Shown: positions 26,955 through 36,126 of the stretch, one piece after another
How the letters are laid out: each line of letters opens with the position of its first letter
Position numbering within the stretch: the first letter of the stretch is position 1
Assembly (NCBI RefSeq): GCF_003864295.1
Contig: NZ_BDQK01000001.1
Span: 604,676 to 668,675 of the forward strand
Length of the DNA: 64,000 nucleotides
Source: Aphanothece sacrum FPU1
GTDB taxonomy: Bacteria > Cyanobacteriota > Cyanobacteriia > Cyanobacteriales > Microcystaceae
Direction: 5' to 3'
Program-made: the position numbers and the translations under genes
Notes under the pieces: generated by a model
Told to the model about the DNA's origin: nothing
The model's input: the letters and a program-made list of their open reading frames with translations, nothing else
Databases searched by the model: none

Positions 26955-28085
26955 TTAATTACAGAATATCATGGTCAATCCTTCTAATAATTGTTGATTT
27001 TCTTGTTGAGTTCTAACAGCTACCCGAAAATAGCGATCGCCCAATTCAGGAAAACTTAAACAGTCCCTAATTAAAATATGAGATTGTTTTAATAATAATG
27101 TTTGTAGTTGAGAACTTGACTGTTGGGTTTCTACTAATAAGAAATTAGCACTACTAGAAAAGGGATATAATTGAGAGAAAGTAGCTAATCCTACCCATAA
27201 TTGTTGACGGGCCTCGATTAACCATTGCCATGTTTTTTCTTGAAATGCCCGATCTTGAAGGGCCGCTATTCCAGCCGCTACGGCTAAAACATTGACACTC
27301 CAAGGATCACGCCATTGTTGCCACTGTTGAAGATGACTGGGATTAGCGATCGCATATCCTAAGCGCAAGCCCGGAATACTATAAAATTTAGTTAGCGATC
27401 GCAAAATAATCAGATTAGGATAATCTAACACCTTGTTAATTAAACTTTGTTGCTCATTAGGAGGTAAAAAGTCCATAAAAGCCTCATCAATGACCACCAA
27501 ATTAAACTGGTCAAGTAAAGGTAAAAGTTGGTCACAACTGAGGAGTTTTCCTGTGGGGTTATGGGGATTATTAAGCAATATTCCGGCATTTTTTCCATCT
27601 ACTCCTTCTAAGTTCAGACAAAAAGGCTCATTTTGCCAATTTAACAGACGGGTTTCGACTTTTGCGCCAAAAGCTTTCAGGGTGCGCCAATAGTCACTAA
27701 AAGCAGGGACAAAGAGATAGGTTAAGTCTTGTTGAGAGAGTTCTCGTCCGGCCCAGGTCAATAACTCAGCGGCCCCATTTCCAGGAAGAATCCAATCTGG
27801 GGGGATTTGGTGTTCTTGGGCTAAGATTAAACGCAGTTGAGTATAGTCAGGATCTGGATAATGAGTTAGGGCCGTTAGTTGTTCTTGAATCGCCGCGATC
27901 GCAGTATCAGGAGGACCTAAAGGGTTAATACTGGCGGAAAAATCGAGAATCAAAGAAGGGTGACAGCCTATTTGTCTGGCTGCCCAATGAAGATTACCAC
28001 CATGAATCGGTTGTTTCACGCCAAATTTAAGTTTTTTACTAAAGTCTTGTCCCCCAAGTGGGGGGACTTGTGGAATGTCGTTCAA
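26955..28085 (-). CDS. cobD: CobD-like threonine-phosphate decarboxylase, PLP aminotransferase fold
   Basis: A fold-type I PLP enzyme resembling CobD, which makes the aminopropanol-phosphate arm of cobalamin. Landmarks: HGGNLHWAARQIGCHPSLIL, DFSASINPLGPP, LLNNPHNPTGKLLSC, VIDEAFMDFLPP, and the PLP lysine in RSLTKFYSIPGLRLGY. The longest frame starts at TTG 28085, two bases after the HU stop, and adds 22 residues partly encoded by a CCCCC/GGGGG hairpin. A GTG at 28019 (VKQPIHGGN) fits the family better. A histidinol-phosphate aminotransferase is the main alternative. Confidence 0.85.
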   Translation of the reverse strand: MNDIPQVPPLGGQDFSKKLKFGVKQPIHGGNLHWAARQIGCHPSLILDFSASINPLGPPDTAIAAIQEQLTALTHYPDPDYTQLRLILAQEHQIPPDWILPGNGAAELLTWAGRELSQQDLTYLFVPAFSDYWRTLKAFGAKVETRLLNWQNEPFCLNLEGVDGKNAGILLNNPHNPTGKLLSCDQLLPLLDQFNLVVIDEAFMDFLPPNEQQSLINKVLDYPNLIILRSLTKFYSIPGLRLGYAIANPSHLQQWQQWRDPWSVNVLAVAAGIAALQDRAFQEKTWQWLIEARQQLWVGLATFSQLYPFSSSANFLLVETQQSSSQLQTLLLKQSHILIRDCLSFPELGDRYFRVAVRTQQENQQLLEGLTMIFCN

Positions 28086-28087
28086 TC

Positions 28088-28381
28088 CTACTCTTTAGGT
28101 TCTTTAGGAGGGGCGACCTTTTCCTTAAAAAGCTTTCCTGCCGAAAAAGCCGGCACTTTGGTCGCAGGAATACTCATTTTTTCGTTGGTTTTGGGGTTAC
28201 GACCTTCACGAGCTTTTCTGTCACGCGACTCAAATGATCCAAAACCCACTAATGTTACTTTATCCTCTCCTGATACAGCTTCCATGATGGTTTCAATCGT
28301 CGCGGTAATCACGGCATCTGCTTGTTTTTTGGTGACATTAGCTTTCATGGCTACTGCATCGATTAATTCGCCTTTATTCAT
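28088..28381 (-). CDS. hup: DNA-binding protein HU
   Basis: A 97-residue HU histone-like protein. It begins MNKGELIDAVAMKANVTKKQ and carries the family signature VTLVGFGSFESRDRKAREGR followed by NPKTNEKMSIPATKVP, the DNA-binding arm. The tail (KEKVAPPKEPKE) is slightly longer than usual. AAGGAG lies about ten bases before the ATG. The cobD-like gene follows closely, so the two may be co-transcribed. Confidence 0.96.
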   Translation of the reverse strand: MNKGELIDAVAMKANVTKKQADAVITATIETIMEAVSGEDKVTLVGFGSFESRDRKAREGRNPKTNEKMSIPATKVPAFSAGKLFKEKVAPPKEPKE

Positions 28382-28838
28382 GGGATACTCTCCTTATTTT
28401 TTCGATTATCTGTTTTTTTTGGCAAATCTCTCCTTACACTTAAGCTTAAAGAGAATAGTTTGGGATGACCCATCATCAGAAATTTTATGCCGTTAGATCG
28501 CTCTAAACCTGATAGGCTAAATATTTCACTGCATTATTCTAAGCCTAAATTGTCTCATCTGGATCGCCCAAACCCTTAATTTATTTGATAATCCTGTGAC
28601 TAATCCTGGGAAGACTTCTTTTAATAAATTATGATTAATTCATATTTATTCTTTTTTCTTAACTTAATTTATCCTTTCCTTTAAAAGACATTGCAAGTTC
28701 TGTTCTTTATTGCCGAAAATAAGTTAAACTCACTACATTAAAAGATAAAAATAAATTGTACGGGCTTCGTTTTCCCCCTACTTAGCATCTAAATTTGTGT
28801 CAAGTCATCGGAGAAAATTGGCTCAAAGGAGGTATTGC
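28382..28838. other. Divergent promoter region between hup and the EF-G paralogue
   Basis: About 455 bp without a gene. It must hold the divergent promoters for hup and for the EF-G-like gene, but I see no consensus -35/-10 pair strong enough to annotate. The plus-strand gene has an excellent ribosome-binding site, AAAGGAGG, at 28825-28832. Confidence 0.4.
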
Positions 28839-30839
28839 ATGAACGCAAAAGTCAGAGAAAATACTAGGAATGTGGCAATAGTTGGCCCTTATTCTGGTGG
28901 AAAAACTACCTTACTCGAAAGTTTACTTTTTGTTACAAAAGCCATCACCCGTAAAGGAACGATCAAAGATAGGAATACTGTCAGTGACTGTTCCCCTGAA
29001 GCTAAAGAACGACAAATGAGCGTTGAAGTTTCTGCCGCTAGTACCACTTACCAAGATATCGAGTTAACTTTTCTTGACTGTCCAGGATCTATTGAATTTG
29101 CCCAAGAAACCTATAATGCTTTGGTAGGTGCAGGGGCAGCTATTATTGTTTGTGAACCTGTCATTGATCGCATTTTAACTCTGGCCCCCTTGTTTAAATT
29201 CCTTGATGATTGGGAAATTCCTCACCTAGTTTTTATCAACAAAATGGATCGATTTAAAGATAGTTTTATGGATGTGTTACACGCCCTAAAAAATATCTCT
29301 AGTCGTCCTTTAATTCCTCAACAATATCCCATTCGTCAAGATCGAGAATTGGTAGGTTATATTGATTTAGTCACTGAACAAGCCTATCATTATCATGTTG
29401 GAAATTTGGCTGATCCTGTTCCTATCCCTGATCATCTTAAGGAAGAAGAACATTTAGCCCGTCAAGAAATGTTAGAAGTATTAGCAGATTTTGACGATCA
29501 TTTATTAGAAGAATTGCTTGAAGATATTGCGCCACCACAAGAAGAAATTCTCAACGATTTAAAGCAAGATTTAAGTGAAGATTTAATTGTTCCAGTCTTT
29601 TTTGGCATTGCAGAACAAGATTATGGGGTTCGTCCTCTGTTAGATGTATTGCTTAAAGAAGCACCCGCACCGACCGTAACAGCCCAACGTCGAGGCCTTA
29701 CACTTGAAGCCAAGGGGGAAACCTTAGTTCAGGTTCTCAAAACCTATTTTACTCAACAAGGGGGACAACTTTCTTTAGTACGGGTTTGGCAAGGAGAACT
29801 GACAGACGGTATGGCGTTAAATGGCTCACGGGCGGGCGGAATTTATCGTTTGATGGGACAAACTCAACAGTCTATTGGACGCGCTTCTGTGGGTCAAATT
29901 GTTGCCATTGGACGTTTAGAAGGGGTTCATACGGGGGATACTTTATCGAGTCAGGGTCAACCTAGTCAAACATTACCAAGGGCAGATGTGTTAGAACCAG
30001 TGTATGCTCTTGCCATCAACCCAGAAAATCGCCAAGATGAAGTTAAGCTCAGTAATGCTTTAGCTAAATTGGTAGAAGAAGACCCGTCTTTGTATTGGGA
30101 ACAACATGGGGATACTAAAGAAGTGATTCTTTGGGGACAGGGAGAAATTCAGCTAATGGTGGCTTTAGATCGTTTACGACGTAAGTATAATCTGCCCATG
30201 ACGACTCAATTACCCCAAGTTCCTTATAAAGAAACGATTCGTCAAGAAACTAATGTTCATGGACGTTATAAACACCAAACGGGAGGTCATGGGGCCTTTG
30301 GGGATGTTTACCTCAATATTAAACCCTTGGCCAGAGGGGAAGGGTTTCACTTCCATCAAACTATTGTCGGGGGAGTGGTTCCTAAACAATATATTCCTGG
30401 GGTAGAAACAGGAGTACGAGAATATTTAGCCCAGGGGCCGTTAGGGTTTCCGGTGGTGGATATAGATGTCACCTTAACCGATGGTTCTTATCATGCGGTA
30501 GATAGTTCTGAACAAGCGTTTAAACAAGCGGCCCGCATTGCCATGACGGAAGGAATGGTAAAATGTCATCCGATTTTGTTAGAACCAATTTTATCGGTAA
30601 CGGTGTTTACTCCTTGCGAATGTACCTCAAAAGTGTTGCAATTAGTCAGTGGACGACGGGGACAAATTTTAGGATATGAAAGTATGATCGACTCGAAAGC
30701 ATGGGATCAAGTGAAAGCTTATTTACCCCAAGCAGAGATGCACAATTTTATTATTGAATTGCGATCGCTGACTATGGGGGTAGGAACATTTACCTGGAAA
30801 TATGCTCACTTACAAGAAGTCCCTGAAAAGCGCAAGTAA
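28839..30839 (+). CDS. Elongation factor G-like translational GTPase (paralogue)
   Basis: The ATG at 28839 follows AAAGGAGG at ideal spacing, so I prefer it over the GTG at 28797; the product is 666 residues. It has an EF-G domain plan: a G domain with P-loop GPYSGGKTTLLE (instead of GHVDHGKTT), G3 DCPGSIEF (instead of DTPGH), and NKMD in INKMDRFKDS. Beta-barrel and EF-G IV/V-type domains follow (YKHQTGGHGAFGDVYLNIKP, SVTVFTPCECTSKVLQLVSG). The altered G1 and G3 motifs mark it as the divergent EF-G paralogue known from cyanobacteria, not the housekeeping fusA. Its role in translation is uncertain. Confidence 0.93.
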   Translation: MNAKVRENTRNVAIVGPYSGGKTTLLESLLFVTKAITRKGTIKDRNTVSDCSPEAKERQMSVEVSAASTTYQDIELTFLDCPGSIEFAQETYNALVGAGAAIIVCEPVIDRILTLAPLFKFLDDWEIPHLVFINKMDRFKDSFMDVLHALKNISSRPLIPQQYPIRQDRELVGYIDLVTEQAYHYHVGNLADPVPIPDHLKEEEHLARQEMLEVLADFDDHLLEELLEDIAPPQEEILNDLKQDLSEDLIVPVFFGIAEQDYGVRPLLDVLLKEAPAPTVTAQRRGLTLEAKGETLVQVLKTYFTQQGGQLSLVRVWQGELTDGMALNGSRAGGIYRLMGQTQQSIGRASVGQIVAIGRLEGVHTGDTLSSQGQPSQTLPRADVLEPVYALAINPENRQDEVKLSNALAKLVEEDPSLYWEQHGDTKEVILWGQGEIQLMVALDRLRRKYNLPMTTQLPQVPYKETIRQETNVHGRYKHQTGGHGAFGDVYLNIKPLARGEGFHFHQTIVGGVVPKQYIPGVETGVREYLAQGPLGFPVVDIDVTLTDGSYHAVDSSEQAFKQAARIAMTEGMVKCHPILLEPILSVTVFTPCECTSKVLQLVSGRRGQILGYESMIDSKAWDQVKAYLPQAEMHNFIIELRSLTMGVGTFTWKYAHLQEVPEKRK

Positions 30840-30880
30840 TTACATTGTAGGGGCTTAATGGTATCATAAACATTAATATT

Positions 30881-31159
30881 GTAGGGGCATGGCAATGATA
30901 ACCTCTTGATAAAACCACAATTTTAAAAATGCCATGCCCAAATCAAAATAACCTAATGATTGACATAAATATGAGACAGGGCAATATTAATATTCGGTAA
31001 ATATCATTGAATATGAGACAGGGCAATATTAATATTCGGTAAATATCATTGAAGATGAGACAGGGCAACATTAATATTCGGTAAATATAATTAAATCTGG
31101 GGGCATGGCAACATTAATATTATGATAAATTCCACAGATTTCTAATGCCATGCCCCTAC
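30881..31159. repeat. GTAGGGGCATGGCA element containing a 42-bp tandem array
   Basis: GTAGGGGCATGGCA at 30881 and TGCCATGCCCCTAC at 31146-31159 bound the element. Inside, a 42-bp unit beginning ATGAGACAGGGCAA is repeated three times at 30971, 31013 and 31055. Bounding arms of the same sequence occur at 22755-22908, where the tandem array is absent. Confidence 0.8.
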
Positions 31160-31170
31160 GGCTTATATTG

Positions 31171-32022
31171 TTAACGTCTTCTTCCGAAACTTCTAGAAGG
31201 AGAACGACGACGACTACTACTACCAAAACCCGAACTCCGTTGAACCCTTGGGGTAGATTTACCCGAATTTTGGAGATTACTTGCACCAAACCCCGAACCA
31301 CTGGATTTAGTGGAAGTAGAAGAAGGTTTACGAGTAGTTGTAGAACCAGACGAAGAATTTCTCAGGTTTCCGGTAGTGCGTAAAGTTTGACGATTTTTCA
31401 CCACAGGAGGAGGAGAATTATATCTAGTTTGATAACTATTGACTGCTTGGGTATGGGTATTACCATAACCACCGTACCCACTCATTATCCCTCCAGATTG
31501 ATAGAGAGGAGGAACATAATATTGAGGTCTGAATAATAAACTACCCAAAGCTTGACCCGCTACTGCACCCGCAAAAGGGGCCCAAAAATTAGATTCTCGA
31601 CGGACAATGGTTTGAGGTTGTCCTGTTTGGGGGTTAGGTTGAGTTTCTGCTACAGTATGAAGGTATTCAATTTTAAAATCTTCCGTGAGAGACATAACCG
31701 CTTCTTGGCCATTAATTTCCACAGAAGTTTTTTCTCCCTTAGATATTTGTTCATCTGTCAGACGGGCCATTTGTAAATTTTCCGTACGATAGATAGAAGG
31801 TTGTCCGGGAGGAGTATTAAGAAGCATTAGGGTATAAGTCCCGTCTCCATCATCATAAGTGGCTTGTTGGACAGGATAACGTCCTTGGGTGACTTGATTA
31901 GGAGTAGTTACGGCAGCATTATTAGAGACTTTTTGAGACTGATTAGGAGTCGAGTCACCACAAGCCACCGTTGTCCAGCATAAAGCCAGAGACATTAAAA
32001 TAGCAATGAATCTGCGAATCAT
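31171..32022 (-). CDS. Secreted lipoprotein with Ser/Arg-rich tail
   Basis: A 283-residue protein with a lipoprotein signal ending TVAC (about residues 18-21). A soluble middle domain has YDDGDGTYTLMLLNTPPGQP and ESNFWAPFAGAVAGQALGSL, followed by a Gly/Tyr-rich region. The tail from about residue 210 is low-complexity Ser/Thr/Arg (SSGFGSSSRRRSPSRSFGRR). I do not recognise a named family. The same-strand DUF1517 gene starts upstream with a gap of only 36 bp, so the two are likely one operon and may act together at the envelope. Confidence 0.75.
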   Translation of the reverse strand: MIRRFIAILMSLALCWTTVACGDSTPNQSQKVSNNAAVTTPNQVTQGRYPVQQATYDDGDGTYTLMLLNTPPGQPSIYRTENLQMARLTDEQISKGEKTSVEINGQEAVMSLTEDFKIEYLHTVAETQPNPQTGQPQTIVRRESNFWAPFAGAVAGQALGSLLFRPQYYVPPLYQSGGIMSGYGGYGNTHTQAVNSYQTRYNSPPPVVKNRQTLRTTGNLRNSSSGSTTTRKPSSTSTKSSGSGFGASNLQNSGKSTPRVQRSSGFGSSSRRRSPSRSFGRRR

Positions 32023-32058
32023 AGAGTTATTTTGTGTTTAAAATGCAAAATTTTACCC

Positions 32059-32664
32059 TTATAAGGGGACAAGTTCCGAAAAATTGAGTAACAGTTGTTC
32101 ATCAGTGAGTTCATCCCCAAACTGTGCTGGAGAGAAGTGAACTTGAATGGCTTGTAAACGGCCTTGATAATGGAAATTAATCAAAGCTTGGAGGCCATTT
32201 TCTAAAGCTTCTCTATCAGCGAGATAGGTTTCTAATTCAGGGGCTTCCCCAGTTAAAGCTACTGTGATCATAACAACCACATTACGAGTGATGGGGAAAG
32301 ATAAAGGTGTGTTTTCCCTACTTGTTGCAGACTCTATTTCTGGTTCACTTAGGTAACGTTGGGCCGAATCGGTAAATAATTCTGTCACATAATCTCCCGC
32401 TTCCCCTTCATTCCAAAAGACATCCCCTTCATTAGCGGCTGATTGCCAATACATACTCATTTCCAGGATTTTTTGGCAAATATCTACCAATCCTTCTCCT
32501 AAAACGTTTAAATCTCCTTGAGAGTCTATCGCTTCTCTACCGGCCCGGTTAAGAACCCCTAAAATGGGGGCGATTTCATCCCCCATCAGATGAAGAAAAA
32601 TCCGACAGACCACGAAGCGAGTTTTTCCCGTAAATTTGTTAATGCGATCGCGCCAAGAACTCAT
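32059..32664 (-). CDS. DUF1517 family protein
   Basis: A 201-residue soluble protein of the DUF1517 type found in cyanobacteria and plastids. Conserved stretches are INKFTGKTRFVVCRIFLHLM, EIAPILGVLNRAGREAID, and NEGDVFWNEGEAGDYVTELF with TDSAQRYL. The C-terminal part is a short alpha/beta region. Its function is not established. It lies next to the isrB element, whose right end is only about 15-60 bp upstream of its ATG; the insertion may have separated it from its original promoter. Confidence 0.88.
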   Translation of the reverse strand: MSSWRDRINKFTGKTRFVVCRIFLHLMGDEIAPILGVLNRAGREAIDSQGDLNVLGEGLVDICQKILEMSMYWQSAANEGDVFWNEGEAGDYVTELFTDSAQRYLSEPEIESATSRENTPLSFPITRNVVVMITVALTGEAPELETYLADREALENGLQALINFHYQGRLQAIQVHFSPAQFGDELTDEQLLLNFSELVPL

Positions 32665-32686
32665 CGAAAAAATTGGGTCTGAAACC

Positions 32687-32714
32687 CCGCCCTAAGCGCG
32701 ATAGCGGAGGGCGG
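32687..32714 (-). repeat. Right-end hairpin of the isrB element
   Basis: CCGCCCT (32687-32693) pairs with AGGGCGG (32708-32714) around a loop with GCGATAGCGG. It lies 12 bp beyond the isrB stop and should mark the right end of the element; the boundary is probably near 32676. A related hairpin (GACGGGGCTTTAAACCC on the minus strand) ends the tnpB remnant near 9909. Confidence 0.65.
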
Positions 32715-32725
32715 CTTTATATGGG

Positions 32726-33823
32726 TTAGTGAGAAACAATTAAGCCGTTAGAACGACGAATTAATTGAATCTTACTGACAGCTATCTGCCCCAATCGTTT
32801 CCAATTGGTATCGCTAATAGATAGCTGTTTTTCGGTGTCTCCACTGACATAGCCAACTCCTTTGGGAGAAGAAACTAAGTCTCCTTTGCCGAATCCATGT
32901 CTTGTAGTGGAGCCACCATATTTACGTCGTTTACCCCCCTTGGAAGGAACCATAAGGTGAAGTTGACGGCGACTAATGGGAGGACGCTTGACGATAGCGA
33001 AAGGTGAATCTGTTACTTCAACAGATCCCTTCCAGTCGTGGCCATGCCCATTAGAAGTGTGGAATAGCAAATAATCTAAGAATTGAAAACAGGCCAGAGT
33101 GATCCCATCGTTAGCATGACTACTAGGGGACTGCTCTGCTTTGTTTTTAGACTTTTCTAGTCCCAGATGTTTTCTGAGATTAGAAGTCTGCCAACCAAGG
33201 CGGGTATGGACTGTTGCCAACTTAGAAAGCTGTTCGATAGCCCATTTCTGCCCAACCATAACAGCCGAGAATCCTTTTCCCGACTTGGCTCCTTTTCTTC
33301 CCGAAGTTAGATCAACATCGGCTTTGATGTACTCGAAGTAAATGTCGCAGATGGGATAGATTCGGGTTAATTCAGAAATGACTCGGAGTTCGAGTTGGCG
33401 GTTGGCCCTGATAGAAGGAGCCAACTTACCTTGTCTTCTGTTAGAGAATCGTTTCTGGCGATGCGCTCGTAGGTCAAAGGAGAGTTTACGGTTAATTCGT
33501 CGCCCCCTTCTTCCCCGTCGCATTAATCGCCGATTGTCCACGCGCTCTCTTACCCGTTTAAAGGGAAGTTCTAGGTGAGCTTTCCAAAGGGTAAAGCGAG
33601 ACGATTGAACACCGATTCCAGAAAATAACTTACCTGGGTCAATGCCAATGGCAATCGGTTGAGTTTTATTGTTGGAAGGTTCGGTGGTTAATTGAACATA
33701 GAAAATATTTAGGTCGTTAAATTTACCAACGGCTTTTCCTTCGTTGAGCCACCGTCTAGCCCGACTGGGTTTAGTCGGCATCAACGGCTTTCCTTCTTTT
33801 GAAATAACAGGAACTCTTTGCAT
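32726..33823 (-). CDS. isrB: IsrB: IscB-like RNA-guided nickase lacking the HNH domain
   Basis: A 365-residue protein with the PLMP motif (GKPLMPTKPSRARRWL, residues 11-26). RuvC-I aspartate D62 is in AIGIDPGKLFSGIG. An arginine-rich bridge helix covers about 95-115 (DNRRLMRRGRRGRRINRK). RuvC-II glutamate E164 is in IYFEYIKADV, and RuvC-III has H236 and D239 in SSHANDGITLACF. Only about 70 residues separate RuvC-II and -III and no Cys/His-rich HNH motif lies there, which identifies IsrB rather than IscB. The C-terminal 120 residues are basic (PISRRQLHLMVPSKGGKRRK). IsrB is an OMEGA-class nickase guided by an RNA encoded upstream. The reading frame is intact. Confidence 0.92.
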   Translation of the reverse strand: MQRVPVISKEGKPLMPTKPSRARRWLNEGKAVGKFNDLNIFYVQLTTEPSNNKTQPIAIGIDPGKLFSGIGVQSSRFTLWKAHLELPFKRVRERVDNRRLMRRGRRGRRINRKLSFDLRAHRQKRFSNRRQGKLAPSIRANRQLELRVISELTRIYPICDIYFEYIKADVDLTSGRKGAKSGKGFSAVMVGQKWAIEQLSKLATVHTRLGWQTSNLRKHLGLEKSKNKAEQSPSSHANDGITLACFQFLDYLLFHTSNGHGHDWKGSVEVTDSPFAIVKRPPISRRQLHLMVPSKGGKRRKYGGSTTRHGFGKGDLVSSPKGVGYVSGDTEKQLSISDTNWKRLGQIAVSKIQLIRRSNGLIVSH

Positions 33824-33829
33824 GGAGAT

Positions 33830-34055
33830 AATCCTTAAGAGTTAAGTTAATTGTCCCTTCGCCCACCTAACAAACCATGTCTTGTCTTACAACGCCTTAC
33901 CAATAAGGCTTAGAGGGAATCCGAACTAGGGAAGCATTCGGAAGTCTGTGAGATTGTTAGGCAAAGGGGGGCTATTCACCCATGAGCGTCAACCGAATTG
34001 GTTCGGTCAATCCCCGTCCCTTTTAGGGCGAGGTTGGTGAAAAGTAATTGTGATA
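33830..34055 (-). ncRNA. HEARO/omega-type guide RNA upstream of isrB
   Basis: About 220 bases upstream of isrB are GC-richer and highly structured, as expected of the HEARO RNA that accompanies IscB/IsrB genes. CCTAACAA (33866-33873) pairs with TTGTTAGG (33954-33961), enclosing GCCTTAccaaTAAGGC (33894-33909) and the arms TCCGAA / TTCGGA (33919-33943). Further out, ACCGAA/TTCGGT and CCCTTTTAGGG form short hairpins. The transcript would read towards isrB with its guide at the 5' end near 34040-34060. Exact ends are uncertain. Confidence 0.7.
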
Positions 34056-34236
34056 AGCTCTAATCATTTAGTCTAGGAAAGATTCCTAGCTTTTAGAATT
34101 AGGTTATCATATCAAGCCTTGGCATTTATTAGTCTATTTGACATACAATTAACCCAAATCCTCAACCAGTATTTTTTTCATCTGTATACTAATTCTCAGT
34201 ATTTTTTTTGATCACGATTAACCCGTTATTATTCTC

Positions 34237-35613
34237 ATGTCCATCAGTCCCTTGCAACAAGCAATCCGCAAAATTAAGTCAGAACAGCGAAAATGGGCGA
34301 CCATGAGCAAATATACCCCTAAACAGGTCAATCGCTGGTTTAAATGGCTATCTCCTGGCTTATTTGTTAAACGCTGGTTACTAATTAGTGCGACTGGACT
34401 AATTTTAACAATATTAGGCTTAGCTATTTGGATTAAATTAACCCCTATTAATCGTTTTTTGGAGTTTACTTCTAAGTTACTCGAAACCTTTACCACCTAT
34501 ATTCCTTATTATATTTCTGGCCCCTTGGCCCTATTTTTAGGGTTATTTTTGTTACTATGGGGTCAAAGTCGGACTGTCGGTTCTATTACTGAAGCCTTTA
34601 ATCCTGAAGGAGATGAACAATTAGTTGATCGACTCTTGGCCCATCGTCGCTTAAACCGAGGGGCTAAAATTGTGGCTTTAGGGGGAGGAACAGGTTTATC
34701 TACTTTGTTACGAGGACTCAAACAATACAGCGCGAATATTACGGCCATTGTCACTGTAGCCGATGATGGGGGGTCATCAGGACGACTAAGACGAGAAATT
34801 GGGGTATTGCCTCCTGGAGATATTCGTAACTGTGTGGCCGCCTTAGCGGATGAAGAAAAATTGCTCACAGAATTATTTCAATATCGTTTTCAAGCTGGAG
34901 ATGGCCTGACGGGTCATAGTTTTGGAAATTTGTTTTTGACGGCTATGACTGATATTACCGGAGATCTCGAACAAGCGATCGCCACGAGTTCTAAAGTTTT
35001 GGCTGTTCGAGGTAAAGTATTACCTGCAACCCTCAGTGATATGCGTCTTTGGGCAGAATTAAGCGATGGACGCTTGATTGAGGGAGAATCTAATATTACG
35101 TCCGCTAAGGGGCAAATTCTTCATATGGGTTGTACTCCGGCAGACCCCCCAGCAGTTCCAGCAGCTATTCGTGCCATTGAAGAAGCGGAATATATTATTA
35201 TTGGGCCAGGTAGTCTGTATACGAGTGTTATTCCTAATCTTTTAGTACCTGATATTCGGGAAGCTTTAGGAAAAGTTGACGTTCCTCGCATTTATGTTTG
35301 TAATATTATGACTCAACCAGGGGAAACAGAAGGTTATACGGTAGCTGATCATATTGAAGCTATTGATCGCATTTGTGGCAAACGTTTATTTGATGCGGTT
35401 TTGGTGCAAAGAAATCCCCCGTCTCCCTATGCCTTAAAAAGCTATGCTGAAGAAAACTGTCATCCCGTGTTTCTGAATCGAGAAGATGTGGCAAATTTGG
35501 GCTGTCGTGTCGTTTTAGCTAATGTTATGGATGAAAATCCGACTACGGGACGAGTTCGCCATGATCCTCAGCGATTAGCTAAAGTATTATTACGCTGGTA
35601 TCACAAGTCTTAA
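34237..35613 (+). CDS. yvcK: YvcK-like gluconeogenesis factor (UPF0052/CofD-like), membrane-anchored
   Basis: A 458-residue protein. Residues about 47-68 and 82-105 are two transmembrane helices, a cyanobacterial extension; the rest is the CofD-like nucleotide-sugar-binding domain. Signatures are [40 protein letters not shown] and [15 protein letters not shown], then [12 protein letters not shown] and [20 protein letters not shown]. In other bacteria YvcK binds UDP-sugars and supports growth on gluconeogenic carbon and peptidoglycan synthesis. tsaE follows 3 bp after its stop, so they are co-transcribed. Confidence 0.94.
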   Translation: MSISPLQQAIRKIKSEQRKWATMSKYTPKQVNRWFKWLSPGLFVKRWLLISATGLILTILGLAIWIKLTPINRFLEFTSKLLETFTTYIPYYISGPLALFLGLFLLLWGQSRTVGSITEAFNPEGDEQLVDRLLAHRRLNRGAKIVALGGGTGLSTLLRGLKQYSANITAIVTVADDGGSSGRLRREIGVLPPGDIRNCVAALADEEKLLTELFQYRFQAGDGLTGHSFGNLFLTAMTDITGDLEQAIATSSKVLAVRGKVLPATLSDMRLWAELSDGRLIEGESNITSAKGQILHMGCTPADPPAVPAAIRAIEEAEYIIIGPGSLYTSVIPNLLVPDIREALGKVDVPRIYVCNIMTQPGETEGYTVADHIEAIDRICGKRLFDAVLVQRNPPSPYALKSYAEENCHPVFLNREDVANLGCRVVLANVMDENPTTGRVRHDPQRLAKVLLRWYHKS

Positions 35614-35616
35614 GCC

Positions 35617-36105
35617 ATGTCATCAGTCCTTATTACCTTACCCGATGTATCATCAACTCAATATTTAGGTCAAACCTTGGGGCATTATTTGTCTGAAGGT
35701 ACAGTTATTTTACTTGAGGGGAACTTAGGGGCGGGAAAAACCACCTTAGTGCAAGGAATAGGACAAGGATTAGGCATTAAAGATGCCATTGTTAGCCCAA
35801 CATTTACAATTGTTAATGAATACCTAGAAGGGCGTTTACCTCTGTATCATCTTGATTTATATCGTCTCGAACCTTCAGAGATTCAAGGGTTATATTTAGA
35901 CAGATATTGGGACTCAAACGAAGTTACTCCAGGTATTACGGCCATTGAATGGGGACAACGTCTACCTTATAACCCTTCAGATTATCTTGATCTAAGACTT
36001 ATTTATGATGAGGGACAAGGCCGTCAAGCCATTGTACAAACTCAGGGAAATTTTGAGCTAGATCAGAAAATTTGGTCAATGCTTCAAGGGACAAGCAAAC
36101 AATAA
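35617..36105 (+). CDS. tsaE: tRNA t6A biosynthesis ATPase TsaE
   Basis: A 162-residue ATPase of the TsaBDE complex that makes threonylcarbamoyladenosine-37 in tRNAs. The P-loop EGNLGAGKTTLVQGIGQGLG is at residues 35-54, switch-like SPTFTIVNEY and YHLDLYRLE follow, and GITAIEWGQRL carries the Walker-B-like Glu. The start is 3 bp after the yvcK-like stop. An 8-bp stem, GGGACAAG / CTTGTCCC, spans the stop codon (36088-36116) and may help termination before convergent petG. Confidence 0.95.
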   Translation: MSSVLITLPDVSSTQYLGQTLGHYLSEGTVILLEGNLGAGKTTLVQGIGQGLGIKDAIVSPTFTIVNEYLEGRLPLYHLDLYRLEPSEIQGLYLDRYWDSNEVTPGITAIEWGQRLPYNPSDYLDLRLIYDEGQGRQAIVQTQGNFELDQKIWSMLQGTSKQ

Positions 36106-36126
36106 TAACTTGTCCCTATATTAACA

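Noticed and set aside
28019-28085. The 22-residue N-terminal extension of the CobD-like enzyme as certain
   Set aside because: It depends on a TTG start and is partly encoded by a hairpin; the GTG at 28019 fits the family. Left as an alternative.
30971-31096. 42-bp tandem units as a CRISPR array
   Set aside because: Units are contiguous without spacers, only three copies exist and no cas gene is nearby.
32726-33823. IscB with HNH domain
   Set aside because: Only about 70 residues separate RuvC-II from RuvC-III and no HNH or zinc-binding residues occur there, so IsrB fits better.
33990-34030. GGTTCGGTCAATCCCC read as a tRNA T-arm
   Set aside because: No acceptor, D or anticodon arms can be built around it; it belongs to the structured isrB guide-RNA region.
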